This document shows positions 59,523 to 64,000 of a DNA stretch of 64,000 bases, piece after piece. Within the stretch, counting starts at the first letter, position 1, and every line of letters begins with the position of its first letter. The DNA lies in the IMG/VR virus record IMGVR_UViG_3300032245_000762, positions 1 through 64,000 of that record; one strand, 5' to 3'. Source of the DNA: a virus. Under the pieces are notes generated by a model. The model was not told the DNA's origin. It made no database searches and saw only the letters and a list, made by a program, of their open reading frames with translations. The translations under genes and the position numbers were made by a program.

Positions 59523-59950
59523 ATAATAAAATACATAAAGTTATTAGAGCTTCAAGATCTAAAGACGAGCTTGTTGCTTGGTGTTATCCAGACAAAAAAA
59601 GAGTTCTTTATTCTTTTGTAGATGTGCAAAAAAATATGGAAACAGCATATACTATCAAACAAGTTGCTGAAATATTAAATAAGCATAAGATAACTATAGA
59701 AGATTATATTTTAGAAGGCAAGGTTAGAAAGCCACAAAAAATTTATTCTATTGGTAACCCAGAAGGAAAGTGGTCTAAATTCATGTTTGATGAAAATGAT
59801 ATATTTGATATTCATGAGCATATATTGGATTCAGGACACTCAAAGAATATTCCTTCAAAAAATGAATTAAGGGCTCTTCTCAAAAACAACATGATATTGT
59901 ATACTAAGACAGGCGAGGGCAAATTTGTCCCAGTATGGAAGGCGGAGTAA
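59468..59950 (+). CDS. MerR-like helix-turn-helix protein
   Basis: 160 aa. Basic N-terminus (MDKQKRRATQKNLRYFFLNN), a small beta part (VAWCYPDKKRVLYSFVDVQK), then YTIKQVAEILNKHKITIEDY-ILEGKV, a MerR/excisionase-type winged helix with FMFDENDIFDIHEHIL. Related proteins lie next to helicase and primase genes of actinobacteriophages, where they probably regulate or organise replication. The overlap with the zinc-ribbon gene upstream is in another frame. Confidence 0.78.
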   Translation: MDKQKRRATQKNLRYFFLNNKIHKVIRASRSKDELVAWCYPDKKRVLYSFVDVQKNMETAYTIKQVAEILNKHKITIEDYILEGKVRKPQKIYSIGNPEGKWSKFMFDENDIFDIHEHILDSGHSKNIPSKNELRALLKNNMILYTKTGEGKFVPVWKAE

Positions 59951-60153
59951 TGACAACTAAAGTTAAAGTGGATCTATCTTTTACACGAAATTTAGGAAAT
60001 TATGAAAGTATTAAAATTAGTGTAGGAGTTGAAGATGATGTTCGTCAAGGAGAAAATGTTGATACCGCAACCGAAAGAGTGTATAAATTTGTTGAAGAAA
60101 AATTGATTAAAAAAACAAATGAAATAGAAGAGGAGTTAAAGGGTGGCAAATAG
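59950..60153 (+). CDS. Small acidic replication-region protein, 67 aa
   Basis: 67 aa from ATG 59950 (MTTKVKVDLSFTRNLGNYES and onward), overlapping the previous stop. The in-frame ATG 59935 (5 residues longer) is also possible. AAGGCGGAG lies just before it, only two bases from the ATG. A beta-hairpin then helix of unknown role, recurring in phage replication blocks. Overlaps the next gene by 11 bases. Confidence 0.7.
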   Translation: MTTKVKVDLSFTRNLGNYESIKISVGVEDDVRQGENVDTATERVYKFVEEKLIKKTNEIEEELKGGK

Positions 60154-60460
60154 TAAAGAGCCATATATTTTAATTTCTCTATATCAAAATTTGTATAAAG
60201 AAAAATATGGTAAAGTTGTTTCTATAAATAAGTTTAGAGAAAAATGGGCCATGCAAGATGTTATAGATAGTGTAGGTTTTGATCGTGCAAAAGATATATT
60301 AGAGTATTATTTTAAAACATCTAAGAGTGGACATCCACTTCAATTCTTTTATTTTAACTTTGATAGGATTGGGCATTTAATGATTGAAATTGAAAAGGAT
60401 AAAGACAATCGTCGTGTCCTAAGAGAAGCAACTAGACAAATGGTTGAGGGCGGAGAATAA
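60143..60460 (+). CDS. Small protein before the helicase, 105 aa
   Basis: 105 aa from GTG 60143. Helical, basic and aromatic (ILISLYQNLYKEKYGKVVSI ... FQYF-like FFYFNFDRIG). Immediately upstream of DnaB (stop overlaps start), so a helicase loader or adaptor is a fair guess, but no AAA+ or known loader motif is present. Confidence 0.65.
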   Translation: MANSKEPYILISLYQNLYKEKYGKVVSINKFREKWAMQDVIDSVGFDRAKDILEYYFKTSKSGHPLQFFYFNFDRIGHLMIEIEKDKDNRRVLREATRQMVEGGE

Positions 60461-61713
60461 TGAATACAGAGGCAACTTTAATATCTGCAGTATGTAAAAA
60501 CAAAGATATCAGCACGTTACTTGCAGATAACGTAGATGACTTATTTACTTCCCACAGGGATATCTGGGAAGGCCTAAAGTCTTATTATTATAAATTTAAA
60601 GCTGTTCCTGAAGTTGGTATTCTTCAAGAAAAGTTTAAGGATTTTGATCCAGACACAAACGTAAAAGCAGAGACTGGATATTATTTAGATAAACTTAAAA
60701 GCGAGTTTTTATCTAACAAATTAAAATCAATTATTTTAAAGGGCGGTTCAAGTCTTAAGGAAGATGCCCCATCTAGAGTGCTTGCACAAATGCAAAGTGA
60801 TTTAGCTAGTCTTAGCAGATATACAAATAATGTAAGAGATTTAGATGTTACAGATGCAGAAGCAGCCGCTAGACATTTTGAGGCAGTTAAAACACGTTCT
60901 GCTGCAATGGGTGGTTCTCCAGGAATTATAACTGGATTTGATGCAATTGATAAAGCTTATCCTACTGGAATGGCACCAGGTCATCTTATTGTAGCAATTG
61001 GTTGGCCAGGAAGAGGAAAGACTTGGTTTACTTCCTATCTTGCCTGTAAAGCTTGGGAGCAAGGATTTAAACCAATGATTGTTTCTCTTGAAATGTCTCC
61101 CGAAAATATGCGTGATCGTATATACACAATGCTTGGGTCTGGTCTATTTAAGGCATCTGATTTTTCAAAAGGTGATGTTAACGTAGACGATTTCAGGTCT
61201 TGGTCCACAAAGAAATTTGAAGGAAAAAATAGTTTTATTCTAGTTTCCAATGAAGGTAATACAGAAGTAACTCCAGCAACTATTCAAGGAAAGATTGACC
61301 AGCATAAACCAGACCTGGTAATTCTTGACTATCACCAATTGTTTAATGATAACAAACGAAGCAATTCTGAAGTTGAACGTAACAGAAATATTTCTCGTGA
61401 ATTTAAACTGCTTGCGGTATCAAATAATATTCCAATTATTGATATTACTGCTGCAACAGCAGATGATATTTCAGATCAGGATAACCCACCAATGATGAGT
61501 CAGGTTGCATGGTCTAAAGCAATTGAATATGATGCTGATATGGCTATGGCTATTCATCGTTATCCAGGAACAAATATGATTGAGGTTGTGTCACGTAAAA
61601 ACCGTCACGGTCATGAATTTGATTTTTATTTAGACTGGGATATCAATCGTGGTATCGTCAAAGAAATATATGAGAATTTGCCAGAGCTAAACGGTGACTC
61701 ACAAAAGAATTAA
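60460..61713 (+). CDS. dnaB: DnaB-like replicative helicase
   Basis: 417 aa. N-terminal helical domain (1-125) with a linker, then RecA-type core: TGFDAIDKAYPTG, Walker A GWPGRGKT (181-188), EMSPENM, Walker B LVILDYHQL (Asp290), VSRKNRHGHEFDFYLDWD near the end. It unwinds DNA at the phage fork and recruits primase. RBS GGGCGGAG, the family of sites potentially matched by the candidate small RNA (weaker match here). Overlaps the next gene by 20 bases. Confidence 0.93.
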   Translation: MNTEATLISAVCKNKDISTLLADNVDDLFTSHRDIWEGLKSYYYKFKAVPEVGILQEKFKDFDPDTNVKAETGYYLDKLKSEFLSNKLKSIILKGGSSLKEDAPSRVLAQMQSDLASLSRYTNNVRDLDVTDAEAAARHFEAVKTRSAAMGGSPGIITGFDAIDKAYPTGMAPGHLIVAIGWPGRGKTWFTSYLACKAWEQGFKPMIVSLEMSPENMRDRIYTMLGSGLFKASDFSKGDVNVDDFRSWSTKKFEGKNSFILVSNEGNTEVTPATIQGKIDQHKPDLVILDYHQLFNDNKRSNSEVERNRNISREFKLLAVSNNIPIIDITAATADDISDQDNPPMMSQVAWSKAIEYDADMAMAIHRYPGTNMIEVVSRKNRHGHEFDFYLDWDINRGIVKEIYENLPELNGDSQKN

Positions 61714-61993
61714 AAGATTTCAGATATCAGTTGAGTTTAAAGATGATTCAGACATGATCAGAGTTAAACATCAATACGAGTCTATGTTGTCTCAAAGTAT
61801 GAGATCAAAAGGATACGCAAAAATCCTTGACATAGATACTGCATTTTCGGTAGAATTTACTGGCGAGACATGGAAGTTCTTAATGACCTTACATGGAGTA
61901 TACGTAGGAAAGAAGAAGGCATGGCTATCAGAGGGTATGACACAAGGAAAGTTGATTCCACGCAATACTCCCCTGCTCACATCAAATCAGTAA
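61694..61993 (+). CDS. Small protein between helicase and primase, 99 aa
   Basis: 99 aa from GTG 61694, overlapping helicase and primase genes at both ends. KRIKRFQISVEFKDDSDMIR ... then TAFSVEFTGETWKFLMTLHG: an alpha/beta fold with a C-terminal basic tail. It is conserved in position next to primase in related phages I can recall only in general terms; function unknown. Confidence 0.65.
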   Translation: MTHKRIKRFQISVEFKDDSDMIRVKHQYESMLSQSMRSKGYAKILDIDTAFSVEFTGETWKFLMTLHGVYVGKKKAWLSEGMTQGKLIPRNTPLLTSNQ

Positions 61994-62916
61994 TTAAAAG
62001 TATTGGTTTAGATATTGTTGGGGAAACATCTAATGACTTTCTATGTTACTGCCCATTTCATTCTAATAGGCATACATCTAGTTTTAGCGTAAGCAGAGAA
62101 AAAGGCGCATACATATGTTTTAATCCAGCATGTGGGGAAGCTGGAACATTATTAGAATTAGTAAAGCGTGTCATGCATAAAAACGACTTTGAATCCATGA
62201 GATTTATTTCTGCTAAAGAAACAGAAGCACTAGAAAATTTTGATGAATTATTATCTGAAGCAATGGAAGATAAACCAATGTTTGAACAATTTTCTAAAGA
62301 AACATTAAATAAACTTCACACAGATATAATTGCAACAACTGCTGGCAAAGATTACTTTCTTTCTAGAGGGATCAACAATCAATCTATTATTGATTTTGAA
62401 TTAGGATATTCTCAAAATATGAATATGGTTACAGTTCCTGTCCATAGCCCAGATGGCATAGCAATTGGAATTGTTGGAAGATCAATTGAAGGTAAAGATT
62501 TCAAAAATAGCACCAACTTGCCAAAGAGCAAAACTCTATTTAACATTCATCGTGCTAAAAAAATTGGAGATCACATAATAGTTGTTGAGTCTAGTTTTGA
62601 TGCTATTAGAGTTCATCAAGCAGGGTTTTCAAATGTAGTTGCAACTTTAGGTGGATTTTTATCAACTGAGCAACAAAAATTATTAAATAGACACTTTAAT
62701 AGAATAACTATAATGACTGATGCTGATCAAGCTGGTAGAGAATTAGGTAAATCAATATCTAATAAATTAAGGATGAAAGACATCTTGTGGGCCTCTTATG
62801 AATATGGTAAGATATATCCTCATGATGCAAAAGATGCTGGGGATATGACCGACGAGGAAATTAAATCCTGCATAAAAAATGCGGTTTCAGATATTGAATA
62901 TCGCACTTGGTTATGA
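61921..62916 (+). CDS. dnaG: DnaG-like primase
   Basis: 331 aa from ATG 61921 (AGAAGGC upstream; ATG 61870 is in-frame but lacks a site and overlaps more). Zinc-binding domain: Cys44-x2-His47 and Cys66-x4-Cys71 (CPFHSN; CFNPACGEAGT). TOPRIM domain: VVESSFDAIR with Glu223, and MTDADQAGRE with Asp267/Asp269. It synthesises RNA primers at the fork. Lacks the long C-terminal helicase-binding domain of bacterial DnaG. A promoter for the ssDNA-binding protein overlaps its end. Confidence 0.92.
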   Translation: MAIRGYDTRKVDSTQYSPAHIKSVIKSIGLDIVGETSNDFLCYCPFHSNRHTSSFSVSREKGAYICFNPACGEAGTLLELVKRVMHKNDFESMRFISAKETEALENFDELLSEAMEDKPMFEQFSKETLNKLHTDIIATTAGKDYFLSRGINNQSIIDFELGYSQNMNMVTVPVHSPDGIAIGIVGRSIEGKDFKNSTNLPKSKTLFNIHRAKKIGDHIIVVESSFDAIRVHQAGFSNVVATLGGFLSTEQQKLLNRHFNRITIMTDADQAGRELGKSISNKLRMKDILWASYEYGKIYPHDAKDAGDMTDEEIKSCIKNAVSDIEYRTWL

Positions 62917-62948
62917 TACAATAGTAATGCAGACGGATATATACCGTC
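62894..62948 (+). promoter_or_regulatory. Promoter and leader hairpin of the ssDNA-binding protein gene
   Basis: -35 TTGAAT (62894-62899), 17-base spacer, extended -10 TGaTACAAT (62914-62922). The predicted start is near 62929, followed by hairpin GACGG-ATATATA-CCGTC (62932-62948) at the 5' end of the leader. Confidence 0.55.
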
Positions 62949-62971
62949 AACTATAGAGAAAAGAGAATAGC

Positions 62972-63640
62972 ATGGGTCTAGTAAAAGGACTAAAAGATTT
63001 AAATAAGGTTATGGATAAGCCACAGTCATCAGGCGGAGACGGATCCAAAGCTCGTTGGGTAAAGTTAGAAGATTCAGAAAGTATTAAAATTCGTTTTCTT
63101 CAGGAATTAGATCCTGATTCACCACACTATAATGAAAAAATTGGTTTGGGATTTATTGCTGTTGAGCATACTAATCCAAAGGATTACCGTCGTAAAGCTT
63201 TGTGTTCAATTGATGATCAAGGCAAGTGTTGGGGTTGTGAACAACATCGTAAAGATTATAAGGCTGGCTGGAAAGGTCGTTCTCGCCTATACATCAACGT
63301 TCTTATTGATGATGGCAAGGAAGATCCATATGTTGCAATTCTTTCACAAGGTTCAAGTGGAAAAACAATTACTCCTACACTAATTGAATATGCTGGAGAA
63401 ATGGGAAGCATATCTAATTTAATGTGGCGTATTAAGCGCACAGGAACTAAGACAGATACAAGCTATACAATTATTCCATTACAAAAAGATGAGGCTGCAT
63501 TTGATGCATCCGCACTTGAAATGTATGAGTTGGAAAAAATTGCTGTTCGTGATTTGCCATATACCGAACAAGAAGCTTTTTTCAATGGTGAAAATAATCA
63601 AGAGGAATCGTCTGCTACATCTAGTAGCGTAGACTGGTAA
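62972..63640 (+). CDS. Zinc-containing ssDNA-binding protein (T4 gp32-like)
   Basis: 222 aa. Zinc ligands cluster as Cys78, Cys86-x2-Cys89 and His92 (CSIDDQGKCWGCEQHRK) inside an OB-like beta domain (SIKIRFLQELDP; SRLYINVLIDDG). The C-terminus is acidic and Ser-rich, ending SSSVDW, as in single-stranded-DNA-binding proteins that recruit partners through a tail. It coats DNA behind the helicase. Its own promoter and 5' leader hairpin suggest separate regulation; gp32 of T4 represses its own translation. Confidence 0.85.
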   Translation: MGLVKGLKDLNKVMDKPQSSGGDGSKARWVKLEDSESIKIRFLQELDPDSPHYNEKIGLGFIAVEHTNPKDYRRKALCSIDDQGKCWGCEQHRKDYKAGWKGRSRLYINVLIDDGKEDPYVAILSQGSSGKTITPTLIEYAGEMGSISNLMWRIKRTGTKTDTSYTIIPLQKDEAAFDASALEMYELEKIAVRDLPYTEQEAFFNGENNQEESSATSSSVDW

Positions 63641-63648
63641 TTGGTAGG

Positions 63649-63662
63649 GGCGGGAAACCGCC
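63649..63662 (+). other. GNRA hairpin between ssDNA-binding gene and tRNA
   Basis: GGCGG-GAAA-CCGCC, with no U-run. It lies between the stop codon and tRNA-Leu; may act in mRNA 3' end stability or processing. Confidence 0.6.
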
Positions 63663-63669
63663 TCACTTT

Positions 63670-63742
63670 ATCAGAGTAGCCCAGCGGTAGAGGCGGTAGA
63701 CTTAAAATCTACAAAGCGTGGGTTCGAATCCCACTTCTGATA
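63670..63742 (+). tRNA. tRNA-Leu (TAA) with short variable loop
   Basis: Acceptor ATCAGAG/TTCTGAT, D arm GCC/GGC, anticodon stem GTAGA/TCTAC with loop CTTAAAA (anticodon TAA, reads TTA), T arm GTGGG-TTCGAAT-CCCAC. The variable loop is only five bases (AAAGC), unlike ordinary bacterial tRNA-Leu, which carries a long arm. TTA is the dominant Leu codon here. Identity by anticodon only. Confidence 0.85.
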
Positions 63743-63760
63743 CAAGTAGAAAAGGCGGAG

Positions 63761-63967
63761 ATGATTAACTTAGAGATACCAGATCCATTCATGGACTTTG
63801 TTACAAATAAATATAAGAATTACACTGGAACCGTTTATGATTTTTTTGCTAGAGAATGGCATTTTACTTGCAGGACATGTAAAGAAAAAATGTATGCTCC
63901 TACTAAAAAAACAATAACAAAAACTAGACTTTATCATACACGCAATATATGTTTGGGAGGATACTAA
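63761..63967 (+). CDS. Small zinc-finger-like protein, 68 aa
   Basis: 68 aa. FTCRTCKEKMYAPTKKT gives a Cys-x2-Cys knuckle; a distal Cys (ICLGGY) and His residues (YHTRN, EWHF) could complete it. AAGGCGGAG directly abuts the ATG, an unusually short spacing. Its stop overlaps the start of the polymerase gene, so it is coupled to it. Not recognised. Confidence 0.7.
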   Translation: MINLEIPDPFMDFVTNKYKNYTGTVYDFFAREWHFTCRTCKEKMYAPTKKTITKTRLYHTRNICLGGY

Positions 63968-64000
63968 TGAGTTTTACTCACTTACATGTTCACTCGTATT
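63967..64000 (+). CDS. dnaE: DNA polymerase III alpha subunit, 5' end only
   Basis: Only 11 codons are visible (MSFTHLHVHSY), but FTHLHVHS is the conserved opening of the PHP domain of bacterial/phage DnaE-type polymerases. The gene continues beyond the window. Its context, directly after helicase, primase and ssDNA-binding protein, agrees. Confidence 0.75.
   Translation, partial: MSFTHLHVHSY

Overview
The window is part of the genome of a tailed, double-stranded DNA bacteriophage (Caudoviricetes). A portal, capsid protease, major capsid, connector, tail tube, frameshifted tail chaperone and 2263-residue tape measure lie in canonical order. A tape measure this long implies a tail of several hundred nanometres. 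The DNA is AT-rich. The host is not shown directly. Leaderless mRNAs, an adenosylcobalamin-type ribonucleotide reductase and the phage DnaE/DnaB/primase set fit a low-GC (for example aquatic) actinobacterium; this is an inference. No integrase, terminase, CRISPR array or insertion sequence is visible, so terminase must lie outside the window.

Layout. 1-1000: very small, translationally coupled genes on the minus strand, with repeated promoter-like elements. 1000-5300: accessory region with a PD-(D/E)XK-like or unknown protein, a zinc-finger microprotein, tRNA-Arg, tRNA-Asn, two tiny membrane peptides, two prolyl-hydroxylase-like oxygenases, a candidate structured small RNA on the minus strand and a lysozyme operon. 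5300-9310: glycosyltransferase, class II ribonucleotide reductase and a nucleotide-sugar epimerase/dehydratase. 9310-19800: holin candidate and a long run of tail fibre/adhesin genes. 19800-31000: a modification island with five or six 2-oxoglutarate/Fe(II) oxygenase genes, a GT4 glycosyltransferase, a collagen-like protein, a PASTA protein, a LamG protein and a GlcNAc-transferase-family enzyme. 31000-58450: head and tail morphogenesis and further tail-tip and fibre genes. 58450-64000: replication (metallophosphoesterase, HTH protein, DnaB helicase, primase, ssDNA-binding protein, tRNA-Leu) and the first codons of a DNA polymerase III alpha gene at the right edge.

How it fits together. The strongest biological signal is at 18.9-31.0 kb. 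Prolyl-4-hydroxylase-like genes sit between two proteins with long (F/Y)FPP repeats and next to a collagen-like protein. The island ends in a glycosyltransferase of the family that includes the hydroxyproline GlcNAc-transferase of Dictyostelium. I propose that the phage hydroxylates, and perhaps glycosylates, its own proline-rich virion proteins. A second candidate novelty is an 82-nt minus-strand RNA near 4.0 kb with its own promoter, three hairpins and a terminator. Its 8-nt terminator loop is complementary to the AGGCGGA ribosome-binding motif used in front of several phage replication genes. A third theme is gene expression: at least seven genes start exactly where an extended -10 box (TGnTATAAT) would place the transcription start, which implies leaderless translation.
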